From Thaumarchaeota archaeon UBA223 (GTDB lineage Archaea > Thermoproteota > Nitrososphaeria > Nitrososphaerales > UBA57), in NCBI GenBank assembly GCA_002495905.1, contig DAHJ01000035.1:3840-67839 (forward strand): DNA of 64,000 bases. The letters are read 5' to 3'. Every line of letters begins with the position of its first letter. The first letter of the stretch is position 1. Position numbers and translations under genes: made by a program. Positions 53,742 to 61,755 of this stretch are shown here, in pieces. The notes under the pieces are model-generated. The model was not told the origin of the DNA. It ran no database searches and saw only the letters and a program-made list of their open reading frames with translations.

Positions 53742-55079
53742 GTGAATCAGAAGCAGATACACGAATTACCCAGTAATATCAAATTAGGAAATAAGAAATT
53801 ATCAATATATGGAATTGGATTTGTAGGAACTGCTATTGCCTCAACATGGTTAAGAGCAGGAGCTTCTATAATCGCAGTTGATAAGAAAAGCAAATTGGTA
53901 AATGAAATAAACAATAAAAAGACAACTAACTCAGAACCAAAAGCAAAAGAAGCATTTTTAGAAGGCATAAACAATAAGAAATTAATAGCGACGTCAAATG
54001 GTAAATGGGCGTCAAAGAATTCAGATATTAAAATTATTTCAGTTCCTGTAGGATTAGATAAAAGAACAGCAGACTTAAGATTCCTATATGAAGTTGTAGA
54101 TGACATAATTACTGGATTGAAAAAAGATGACATAATAATTGTTACGCCAACAGTGCCGATAGGAACTTCAACAAAAATTATTAAATTAATTGAAAATAAA
54201 ACAAGATTATCAGTTGAAAAAGATTTCTTTTTCATTTATAATCCAGAGAGAATATCAGCAGGTCAGGCAATAAGTGATATAGAGAATAATTATCCACCAA
54301 TATTATCAGGATCTGGAAAAACAAGTATAAAGATAGCAAATAAGATGTTTGGAATAATTTCGTCGAAAAAACCAATTATTATGTCGTGTACTGAAGCAGC
54401 TGAGGCTGAGAAATTAATTGAAGGATTATACAGAGACGTAAACATTGCATTAGCAAATGAATTATCTGTATTTTGCGAGAAATTAGGAATAGATTTTTGG
54501 GAAATTAGAGATGCTGCGAATTCACAACCGTACAGTCAACTTCATAAACCTGGAATAGGAGTAGGAGGATATTGCATTCCAGTATATCCCTGGCTATTAA
54601 CGCAAACTGCAATTGACAAAGGAATTAATGTGAATTTTCCATTATTGGGAAGATACACTAATGAAAAGATGCCAGAATATTCCGTAAACCGAATTATGTC
54701 AAAGATTGGAAAGAAAAAGAACATAACGGCATTGATTCTAGGGTTAAGTTTTAGAGGAAATGTAGCAGATAATCGAATTTCTCCAACATATGATGTTGTT
54801 AAAGAGTTAATGAAAAAGAAAGTAAAGATAAGAGTTCATGATCCATTTTTTGATTATGATCCACTATTGCCAAAACAAGTAAAGCTAAGTTGTGAATTGG
54901 ACAAAGTAATTTCTGGAGTAGACGTAATAATAATCTCAACAGATCATAATGAATACAAGGAGATTGACGAAGAATATATAATAAAGAAATCTAAGAAAAA
55001 ACCAATGATTTTTGATGGAAGAAATATATTAAACCAAGATGATTTTAAGAAATTAAAAATACTAACAATTGGAAAATAA
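53742..55079 (+). CDS. Second nucleotide-sugar 6-dehydrogenase
   Basis: A 445-residue UDP-glucose/UDP-ManNAc dehydrogenase family member. The NAD loop is YGIGFVGTAIASTWLRAGA, then VTPTVPIGTS, NPERISAGQA, EAEKLIEGLYRDVN and the catalytic Cys in GVGGYCIPVYPWLL; the C-terminal domain begins LILGLSFRGNVADNR. It is clearly different from the CBS-bearing paralogue a few kb away, so the cell probably makes two distinct acidic sugars. GTG start. Convergent with the nucleotidyltransferase. Confidence 0.88.
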   Translation: MNQKQIHELPSNIKLGNKKLSIYGIGFVGTAIASTWLRAGASIIAVDKKSKLVNEINNKKTTNSEPKAKEAFLEGINNKKLIATSNGKWASKNSDIKIISVPVGLDKRTADLRFLYEVVDDIITGLKKDDIIIVTPTVPIGTSTKIIKLIENKTRLSVEKDFFFIYNPERISAGQAISDIENNYPPILSGSGKTSIKIANKMFGIISSKKPIIMSCTEAAEAEKLIEGLYRDVNIALANELSVFCEKLGIDFWEIRDAANSQPYSQLHKPGIGVGGYCIPVYPWLLTQTAIDKGINVNFPLLGRYTNEKMPEYSVNRIMSKIGKKKNITALILGLSFRGNVADNRISPTYDVVKELMKKKVKIRVHDPFFDYDPLLPKQVKLSCELDKVISGVDVIIISTDHNEYKEIDEEYIIKKSKKKPMIFDGRNILNQDDFKKLKILTIGK

Positions 55080-55763
55080 TCAACTATTGAATTCTTTTTG
55101 AGCTTCTTCAATATCTTTATGACTATCAATAGAACGCCATTTTACATTATTTTGTTTTATTGCAGATAATTTATTTTCAGTGGCAAGAATAGGAAAAACA
55201 TCAGACTCAAGACTGCCAACGTCAGATAAATAATTGAAGATATTATTTGAAAAACAATAAATTCCTGCATTAATCCAATGGTCGTCAAGGATTGGTTTCT
55301 CAGTAAAACTAGATATTAGACCATCATCTTGAATTTCAATTTCACCAAATGGACTTCTTAATGCAACAACTGCGATAGTGCCAATCAAATCATCGTTAAG
55401 ATTGTGAATCAAACTACTAGGATCAATATTTGTCATTATATCCCCATTCATAACTAGAAAACTAGATTCTGATTCAAGTAATGAACGTGATTGCATTAAT
55501 GCGCCACCAGTGCCAAGAGGTTCGTCTTCTTTAGAATACTCAATATTAACTTCTAATTGTTCTCCATTTCCAAAATACTCAATAATATTATCTCCCAAAT
55601 AGCCAGTACAAAGGACAAAATCACGAATGTTATGGGATTTAAGCCAAGTAATCTGCCATTCAAGAATAGGCTTGTCAGAAATAGGAATCATAGGTTTTGG
55701 TTTATCGTCAGTAAGAGGCCTAAGGCGTTTTCCCATTCCGCCTGCGAGAATAAGTGCTTTCAT
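55080..55763 (-). CDS. Sugar-1-phosphate nucleotidyltransferase
   Basis: A 227-residue NTP-transferase that activates a sugar-1-phosphate. The nucleotide loop is ALILAGGMGKRLRPLTDDKPKP and the rest (PISDKPILEWQ, EPLGTGGALMQ, VMNGDIMTN, WINAGIYCF) matches the short mannose-1-P guanylyltransferase/glucose-1-P thymidylyltransferase type without a hexapeptide domain. I use the ATG at 55763; an upstream TTG at 55775 would put the start closer to the palindrome. Its promoter overlaps the perfect palindrome at 55781-55796. Confidence 0.87.
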   Translation of the reverse strand: MKALILAGGMGKRLRPLTDDKPKPMIPISDKPILEWQITWLKSHNIRDFVLCTGYLGDNIIEYFGNGEQLEVNIEYSKEDEPLGTGGALMQSRSLLESESSFLVMNGDIMTNIDPSSLIHNLNDDLIGTIAVVALRSPFGEIEIQDDGLISSFTEKPILDDHWINAGIYCFSNNIFNYLSDVGSLESDVFPILATENKLSAIKQNNVKWRSIDSHKDIEEAQKEFNS

Positions 55764-55780
55764 AATATATTTCAATAATT

Positions 55781-55796
55781 ATTAACTATAGTTAAT
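55781..55796. promoter_or_regulatory. Perfect 16-bp palindrome, candidate operator
   Basis: ATTAACTATAGTTAAT, fully self-complementary. It lies in the 78-bp gap between the nucleotidyltransferase and the HTH-CBS regulator, with its centre about 26 bp from the nucleotidyltransferase ATG, i.e. where that gene's TATA box should be. A dimeric HTH protein bound here would block TBP. Confidence 0.5.
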
Positions 55797-55841
55797 CTTT
55801 ATCCAAAACACATATCTTTTCTTAGGTATTTGTTATAATTA

Positions 55842-56399
55842 ATGTTTGAAATTGACGATATTGTAAGGTTAAGAAAGCAATTAGGACTAACACAGACAGA
55901 ATTAGCTAAACTGTCAGGAGTAAGTCAATCATTGATTACAAAAATGGAGGCTAAAAAAGTAGAACCGGCTTATTCAAAAGTAAAGATATTGATAGAAACT
56001 TTACAGAAGCAGGAACGAAGAGATGGAGATAAGAGAACTGCCAAAAGTATATGTTCAAAAACTGTAAAAGGAATAGATAAAAAAGAAACATTAAAAGACG
56101 CCGCAAAAAAAATTCGTGAAAAGAATATATCACAATTACCAGTTTTTGACAAGACTAACATAATAGGAAGTTTATCGGAAAAAACTATTTTACGAGAATT
56201 ATCTGAATCTGGCTCGCCAGATGAGGCATTTGCAAAAAAAGTGATAGATGTAATGGATCCTTCGTTTCCGACTGTTGATGCAAATACGCCGGTTGAATTA
56301 CTATATCAAATGTTAGAGTTCTATGAAGCAGTAGTAGTCGCTGAAAAGGCGAAAGTAATAGGAATTGTAACAAGAAGTGATTTATTCAAATTAAAATAG
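55842..56399 (+). CDS. XRE-type HTH regulator with CBS pair
   Basis: A 185-residue transcription regulator. Residues 5-60 are a Cro/CI-type helix-turn-helix (LRKQLGLTQTELAKLSGVSQ, SLITKMEAKKVEPAYSK). Residues 70-185 hold two CBS motifs (TAKSICSKTVKGIDKKETLK..., VIDVMDPSFPTVDANTPVE...), which in this family sense adenine nucleotides, SAM or related ligands. It lies downstream of a perfect palindrome and 49 bp ahead of the methionine synthase genes. Targets are inferred from position only. Confidence 0.85.
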   Translation: MFEIDDIVRLRKQLGLTQTELAKLSGVSQSLITKMEAKKVEPAYSKVKILIETLQKQERRDGDKRTAKSICSKTVKGIDKKETLKDAAKKIREKNISQLPVFDKTNIIGSLSEKTILRELSESGSPDEAFAKKVIDVMDPSFPTVDANTPVELLYQMLEFYEAVVVAEKAKVIGIVTRSDLFKLK

Positions 56400-56448
56400 A
56401 TGAAGAAATACTTTTAATATAGACATTTACAGAACAATAAGAATAGAA

Positions 56449-57387
56449 TTGATTAATTATTGGATTGCAGGAATTTATCCTCGAAATGCGAAACTTATTG
56501 AATCAACAAGATTATATGATAAAACATTAAAAGAACAATTCAAAAAAGAGAAATCAAGATTATTAAAAATCCAATCAGATAATAAATTAGATTTTATTTC
56601 AGATCCATTAATAGATTGGGATGATAATTTAAGGCCATTTACAAATAGTTTGAGAGGAATAGAAAGAGGTCCATTAACTAGATACTATGAGAATAATACT
56701 TTTTATCGTCAGCCAATAATTAAGAGTAAAATAGGAACATCAGGAAACATATTAAAAAATAGTATATGTTTTGATTTATTTAATAAAAAATCAAAAGTTA
56801 AAATCGACATATTAGATCCATTTACATTCTATGATTTATCTGCAAATGAATTTTACAAATCAGAAGAAGAAGCAGTAAATGCATTTGCAGGAATAATTAA
56901 GAAAGAACTCATTTCAATCAAAAATAACGTGAAATTAATCCAGTTCAATGCTCCGTCATTAGCACGAGTTGTAGAGAGAGATAGATTAAACATGGTCAAA
57001 AAAGCAATCGAGAATATAGTTAGAGGCATAGATACAAAAACATGTTTGAATCTTTGGGGTTCAGATATATCCAATACATTTGAAGAATTTCAGGAGTTTC
57101 CAACAGACATCATAGGTATAGATTTTACATCGACAAGAGTAGATAGATTTGATAAGATAAAAATGAAAAAAGGTTTAGCTTGTGGATTAATTGATGCAAA
57201 AAATACCAAAATGGAAAAGTCTGCAGATGTCATTAGAGAATTAAGGAATATAAAAAATGTATTTAATCCTGAATCAATATCAATTACATCAAGTTGGGAT
57301 TTTGAATTCATACCAGAATCATTTGCTGATAGGAAATTACAAATAATGAAACAAATAAAAGAAAAAAGTAAGATGATGAAACTATGA
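56449..57387 (+). CDS. MetE-related protein, N-terminal-half-like
   Basis: A 312-residue protein similar to the N-terminal half of cobalamin-independent methionine synthase (RGIERGPLTRYYENNTFYRQ, LDPFTFYDLS, LIQFNAPSLAR, GIDFTSTR, CGLIDAKNTKMEKS). It lacks the zinc-binding residues of the C-terminal half. The stop overlaps the ATG of the C-terminal-half gene (ATGA), so a heteromeric enzyme is likely. TTG start, with a TATA-like CTTTTAATATAG about 33 bp upstream. Its role may be methyl-donor binding (inference). Confidence 0.78.
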   Translation: MINYWIAGIYPRNAKLIESTRLYDKTLKEQFKKEKSRLLKIQSDNKLDFISDPLIDWDDNLRPFTNSLRGIERGPLTRYYENNTFYRQPIIKSKIGTSGNILKNSICFDLFNKKSKVKIDILDPFTFYDLSANEFYKSEEEAVNAFAGIIKKELISIKNNVKLIQFNAPSLARVVERDRLNMVKKAIENIVRGIDTKTCLNLWGSDISNTFEEFQEFPTDIIGIDFTSTRVDRFDKIKMKKGLACGLIDAKNTKMEKSADVIRELRNIKNVFNPESISITSSWDFEFIPESFADRKLQIMKQIKEKSKMMKL

Positions 57388-58400
57388 AGAAATTTCCACT
57401 TGCAACTCAAGAAATAGGCAGTATAAGAAAACCAAGATGGTTAGTCAAGCTATTACAAGACAAAAATGTTTCAGATGAAGTTAAAGAAGAAGCAAGAAGC
57501 GATGTTGCATTATTGAATTTGAAATTATTCGAAGATATTGGGTTGGATGTAATCTATGATGGAGAAGCAAGGAGAGTAGAAATGTATGAATATAGCATAA
57601 GAAGAATAGAAGGATTACAATTAGCTGGAAAGATTAGATCATGGGATAATAAATATTATAATAAAGGGCGTTGTACAAAGAAGGTCAAATATACAGGACC
57701 GTATCATGTAGACGAGTTTTTGTTTGTGAAAGAAAATGCAAATAGAATGATAAAATTACCGATAACAGGTGCATATACTTTAGCAGATTGGTCATATAAT
57801 GAAGCGTATAAATCAAAAGAAGATTTCACAATAGATTTAGCTAGAAAAGTAATTAGACCATTGATTAAAGATTTAGTTAAAACTGGTGCAGATTTTATTC
57901 AAATTGATGAACCTGCAGCAACAACCCATCCAGATGAAATGCAATTAGTAGTAGATTCATTTAATGAATCAATTAAAGGAATTAATGCAAAATTTGGAAT
58001 ACACATATGCTATAGTGAAGATTATTCAAATATGTATCCAGAAGTACTTGAAATGAAGAATCATCAATATGAATTGGAATTTGCTAATAGAGATTCTTGG
58101 AATAAAGGAATAAATCATTCTAACAGAAATGGCTATGAATCATTCCTAAAGACGTTTAGGGAGTATGGAGAGAAAAAGGAAATTGGGTTAGGAGTATTAG
58201 ATGTACACGTAGATGAAATAGAATCACCAGAATTAGTTAGAGATAGAATATTATATGCAGTAAAAATGACAGATAACCCCAATTTAGTACATGTAAATCC
58301 TGATTGTGGACTTAGAACTAGATCTAGAGAAACATCATTTGCAAAATTAAAGAACATGGTAATTGGTACAGAAATGGCCAAAAAGAAGTTACAACTATAA
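57384..58400 (+). CDS. metE: Methionine synthase, cobalamin-independent, catalytic half
   Basis: Transfers a methyl group to homocysteine; 338 residues equal to the C-terminal half of bacterial MetE. It begins ATQEIGSIRKPRWLV; the zinc ligands are visible as HIC in GIHICYSEDY, a Glu near YELEFANRD, and the Cys in NPDCGLRTRSRE; FIQIDEPAATTHPDEM binds the substrate. Archaeal short MetE proteins can use methylcobamides instead of folates. Coupled by a 4-nt overlap with the N-half-like gene. Convergent with petB. Confidence 0.88.
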   Translation: MKKFPLATQEIGSIRKPRWLVKLLQDKNVSDEVKEEARSDVALLNLKLFEDIGLDVIYDGEARRVEMYEYSIRRIEGLQLAGKIRSWDNKYYNKGRCTKKVKYTGPYHVDEFLFVKENANRMIKLPITGAYTLADWSYNEAYKSKEDFTIDLARKVIRPLIKDLVKTGADFIQIDEPAATTHPDEMQLVVDSFNESIKGINAKFGIHICYSEDYSNMYPEVLEMKNHQYELEFANRDSWNKGINHSNRNGYESFLKTFREYGEKKEIGLGVLDVHVDEIESPELVRDRILYAVKMTDNPNLVHVNPDCGLRTRSRETSFAKLKNMVIGTEMAKKKLQL

Positions 58401-58401
58401 T

Positions 58402-59841
58402 CTAATCAGACTTAGAATTAGTAATTGTTGGTACGGCAGCATCTGCTTCTTTAGCTGCTTTAGCCGCTTCTTCCTTAGCAGCTTTCTCAGCTTCAATTAC
58501 TTTTGGATTATAAGAACGATAAACATGAGCAATTATGCCAAATATGCAGAATATAGCGCCAGTTTCAAAGAGTGCAAGTGCCCATAAACCTCCCTGATAT
58601 GCCATCAATGCCATTCCGTTTAGGATAATTTCAAAGATAACAAGTAAAATTAAGACGGCATAAGTCCAGAAAGTGTTCAGAATAATCGGGGTTTGTTTTG
58701 TAGGTACAGCTTTTTGTCCAGGAACTACTAGAGCAGCACGTGCTTTTAAGAAACCATATACAACAACAAAGCTAAGAACAACACTAACTAACAAAACACC
58801 GTAAAATGGAACAGGTTCAACAAAGAGTCTATCGTCAAGATTTTTAGTAGGATCTGGATTTACATAAAATCCCCAAATAGTTGTGATGAAGACTTGAGAA
58901 ATACTTGCGATTCCTAAAGCAGAGAAGAATGGACGATCTTTCCATGAAATTTTTCTGCTATGATCAATGAACGGAACAAATAAGAACATGGCAATTAAGA
59001 GAGCAGGTAACAAACCTCCGGTAATAAACTTATCAAAGCCCGTCCGAATAAACGCATATAATCCTGTCAGATACCATTCAGGAACAGTAATTCCTGGAGG
59101 GTGGTTAGGATCGAATTTTACTCCCATTTCAACAGGGAATATACCTCCAGTGATAAGAATAACTCCAACCATAACAGACCACATAGGAAGGTCGAAAACA
59201 AGGAAACGAGGGAAATGTACAAACATGAGAATTCCCATAACAATAGGAATTATAAATACGTGAAGTGCATAAAGTCGAATTAAGAAATCAGAGAATCCTT
59301 GACCCCAAATCATTTGAGCAAGTTGTGGACCTACGATTGGACTAAATACAGTCAATGAAACTCCAATACTTACAGCTAGTTCGGCTCTGTCATTAAATAG
59401 CAAATTATAACCTGTGAAAGCTTCAAGAATAGTAATTACTCCAAGAACCATACCAGTAACCCAGATCATTTCATTCTTGATTTTATATCGACCGCTGAAA
59501 TATTGATAGTAAAGGTGTAAAACAGCCATAAAGACCATAGCATTTGATGCATGATAATGAATATTACGGATAGCAAATCCATATGGAATTTCCTCGTCTA
59601 TAAATTCAACACTGTCAAACGCTCCTTCAATTCCTGGAACATAAAATAACATTAAGAAAGCGCCAGTTATACCAAGAAGTAAGAACAAACAAAAAGTTAA
59701 CATTCCACTGTAACCCATAGGGCTTAAGAATTTTTGTGGCATTGTAAATTTTAATCCCCAGAAAACAGTTCGATTTAATCTGTTTACAGTATAATCCCAA
59801 AACTTTGAGATGAGACCGGGTTTTTTAGACGTAGCGGCCAA
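58402..59841 (-). CDS. petB: Cytochrome b of the bc1/b6f-type complex
   Basis: Membrane quinol-oxidising subunit of complex III, 479 residues, cytochrome b with both N- and C-terminal parts fused. Haem-ligand histidines are in NIHYHASNAMVFMAVLHLYY and LYALHVFIIPIVMGILMFVH; the quinol-site PEWYLTGLYAF is intact (PEWY). About eight membrane helices are followed by an Ala/Lys-rich cytoplasmic tail of 35 residues. Its start overlaps the Rieske stop by 17 nt. In ammonia oxidisers this complex passes electrons from quinol to a plastocyanin-like protein. Confidence 0.95.
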   Translation of the reverse strand: MAATSKKPGLISKFWDYTVNRLNRTVFWGLKFTMPQKFLSPMGYSGMLTFCLFLLLGITGAFLMLFYVPGIEGAFDSVEFIDEEIPYGFAIRNIHYHASNAMVFMAVLHLYYQYFSGRYKIKNEMIWVTGMVLGVITILEAFTGYNLLFNDRAELAVSIGVSLTVFSPIVGPQLAQMIWGQGFSDFLIRLYALHVFIIPIVMGILMFVHFPRFLVFDLPMWSVMVGVILITGGIFPVEMGVKFDPNHPPGITVPEWYLTGLYAFIRTGFDKFITGGLLPALLIAMFLFVPFIDHSRKISWKDRPFFSALGIASISQVFITTIWGFYVNPDPTKNLDDRLFVEPVPFYGVLLVSVVLSFVVVYGFLKARAALVVPGQKAVPTKQTPIILNTFWTYAVLILLVIFEIILNGMALMAYQGGLWALALFETGAIFCIFGIIAHVYRSYNPKVIEAEKAAKEEAAKAAKEADAAVPTITNSKSD

Positions 59842-60595
59842 GTCCTACAACTCCATCAGCTTCTAAAGCAGTATCAGGTGGAAGAACCCATATATCTCCA
59901 TTTTCGTCAACCTCAAGAGGAAGAGTTGGAAGTGCGTCATTAGGTTTAGATTGTTTAATAGCAGGTCCTTTATGAGATAATCCATCTCGAACATCATAAT
60001 TACTTCCATGACATGGGCATTCAATATTACCAGTAAATTTTTCACCGTTAACTTCTACTTCACGGCCTTCGATATAATCCCAAAGACACCACATGTGAAC
60101 ACAAACCATACTATAAATTCTAAATGAAGAAGCATCATTGGATTCACCGCCTAAATCTGGTGCAAGTCTAATTAATTGATAACGACGGAATGGTTCGGAA
60201 TCTTTTTCTACGTCACCAGTTCTTGGAAATGGAAAGATAACAGAGCTATCAGGTTGCATATCAGAAACATTAACAAAGGATCCTGTTTCGGCATTCATAA
60301 TCTTTTGTCGAACAGGTTCAGTACCTCCCAAAGTAGCAGTAAAGAATGAACCATAAGGAATGAAAGGAGTAAGTCCCAAAATTCCACCTGCCGTTGCAAT
60401 TACTTTAAGAAAGTTTCTTCGTTCTTTTGAAGGCGGTCCGTCAACAGATTCTTCAGGTGACGAATCTTTGGCAATTGAAGTTTGTGGTTCTTCTTGACTA
60501 ACAGGAGGCGTTGTATTACTATCTGAAGAAGTTACTTGAGTATCAGCACTAGCATTTTGATTGTCAGATTGTTGATTTTTTTCTTCTTCCGCCAT
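59825..60595 (-). CDS. petC: Rieske iron-sulfur protein
   Basis: 2Fe-2S subunit of the same complex, 256 residues. Cluster motifs: CVHMWCLW and CPCHGSNYD, giving Cys/His pairs plus the two disulfide cysteines. A long acidic Gln/Ser/Glu-rich N-terminus precedes RRNFLKVIATAGGILGL, a twin-arginine-type signal anchor. The insert between the boxes is EGREVEVNGEKFTGNIE. First gene of the two-gene operon, with a strong TATA box at 60633-60650. Confidence 0.95.
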   Translation of the reverse strand: MAEEEKNQQSDNQNASADTQVTSSDSNTTPPVSQEEPQTSIAKDSSPEESVDGPPSKERRNFLKVIATAGGILGLTPFIPYGSFFTATLGGTEPVRQKIMNAETGSFVNVSDMQPDSSVIFPFPRTGDVEKDSEPFRRYQLIRLAPDLGGESNDASSFRIYSMVCVHMWCLWDYIEGREVEVNGEKFTGNIECPCHGSNYDVRDGLSHKGPAIKQSKPNDALPTLPLEVDENGDIWVLPPDTALEADGVVGLGRYV

Positions 60596-60632
60596 TTACA
60601 AACCCACTAGTCTAGAATCAATAATCATCAAA

Positions 60633-60650
60633 GAGTATATATATTTATTT
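60633..60650 (-). promoter_or_regulatory. TATA box of the Rieske-cytochrome b operon
   Basis: Minus strand AAATAAATATATATACTC, a long and strong TATA region about 47 bp before the Rieske ATG, predicting a leader of roughly 20 nt. Confidence 0.5.
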
Positions 60651-60680
60651 TCTTTGTTGCCAAAAATGACATAAAGATAC

Positions 60681-60692
60681 GATATTTATAAG
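60681..60692 (+). promoter_or_regulatory. TATA box of the plastocyanin-like gene
   Basis: GATATTTATAAG, centred about 28 bp before the GTG at 60715, again fitting a leaderless transcript. The two respiratory promoters sit in one 119-bp gap. Confidence 0.5.
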
Positions 60693-60714
60693 CAGCTTCT
60701 TTTTAAAAACAACT

Positions 60715-61170
60715 GTGTCACAGACGTCGAAAATAGCCGGGCCAATTTTTGTAATATGTATATTAGCGGCAGTAGCAGGTTTTGTATGGTTCCAATTTGT
60801 ATATATGCCTGAAATAAATAAAGAAATAGAGATTCCAGAAGAGTTCTTGAATCCTTCAGAAACCACAATAATAGACATAGCATTAGGATCAATTGATCAA
60901 GATCAAGTTGATAATTTCGTACCAAATGCTATTTCAGTAACTTTGGGTGAAAATAACAGGGTAACATGGATAAATATTGACTCAGTAATTCACACGGTCA
61001 CTGCAGAAGTTGGTAAAGAATTTGAAAAAGCAGCAGGAAATGCAAATTACATAGATCCAGACGGAGGAGAATTTACTTTTCTGTTTGTTGAAGCAGGAGA
61101 ATATACGTATTTCTGCGCACCTCATCCTTGGATGAGAGGGGCAGTAACAGTAGTAGAACCTGCAGAATAG
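60715..61170 (+). CDS. Plastocyanin-like type I copper protein, membrane-anchored
   Basis: A 151-residue blue-copper electron carrier. After a short N-terminus an anchor helix (AGPIFVICILAAVAGFVWFQ) is followed by a cupredoxin domain whose copper ligands are the His of SVIHTVTAE and the Cys, His and Met of YFCAPHPWMRG. It most likely takes electrons from the Rieske/cytochrome b complex encoded divergently and hands them to the terminal oxidase. GTG start, leaderless. Confidence 0.93.
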   Translation: MSQTSKIAGPIFVICILAAVAGFVWFQFVYMPEINKEIEIPEEFLNPSETTIIDIALGSIDQDQVDNFVPNAISVTLGENNRVTWINIDSVIHTVTAEVGKEFEKAAGNANYIDPDGGEFTFLFVEAGEYTYFCAPHPWMRGAVTVVEPAE

Positions 61171-61174
61171 AAAA

Positions 61175-61741
61175 TTATTTTATTAATTTTGCACGTGCAA
61201 ATAATTTAGCAAGTCTTAGTGGTTCAGGTAAAGAACCTTGTAAAGTAAATTTATCTAAGATTTTTTTTGCGTCAGATAAAGAAATACCAGAAGATTGTAT
61301 GTAAATTGAATATTCAGTTTTCATGATAATTTTTTGAGAGATGTCATTTTTAGTATAAGTTTTTAATTTATTTTTCCATGAATTTGGAAATTTTGTCATA
61401 AAATTATTTTCAAGGTTTTTTGGTGATTTAAGAGATACAGAGACAATTGGAAGATTAAGTGATTTATTTAAGAGATTTAGATCTACCACATTGTAACTAC
61501 TCATGATAGAACCAAGAATTAATATACAATTAATATCGTCTCTATTAATTTTTTCATACATTAATAAAATATTTTCAGTAACATCATCGCCACCTACTGT
61601 AGATTCTCCATATATAGAACCGTCAACAACAAGATCGCTTCGCATAATTACAGAACATAAGGTTGACTTTTTTGAATTAGGAAAATAACATTCTGCAATG
61701 CCCATAGCACGAAGTGCTTGTTTTTCAAGATGAATTTTCAT
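61175..61741 (-). CDS. DUF99 family protein (endonuclease V-like fold)
   Basis: A 188-residue archaeal DUF99 protein. The family pattern is clear: ALRAMGIAECYFPNSKKSTLCSVIMRSDLVVDG (quoted as MGIAECYF and SVIMRSDLVVDG), STVGGDDVTENI and ILILGSIMSSYNVVDL. Related to endonuclease V by fold in published family descriptions, but no function is proven. Convergent with the plastocyanin gene, and immediately after purB on the minus strand (14 bp gap). Confidence 0.85.
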   Translation of the reverse strand: MKIHLEKQALRAMGIAECYFPNSKKSTLCSVIMRSDLVVDGSIYGESTVGGDDVTENILLMYEKINRDDINCILILGSIMSSYNVVDLNLLNKSLNLPIVSVSLKSPKNLENNFMTKFPNSWKNKLKTYTKNDISQKIIMKTEYSIYIQSSGISLSDAKKILDKFTLQGSLPEPLRLAKLFARAKLIK

Positions 61742-61755
61742 AAGGATTTAAGAAA

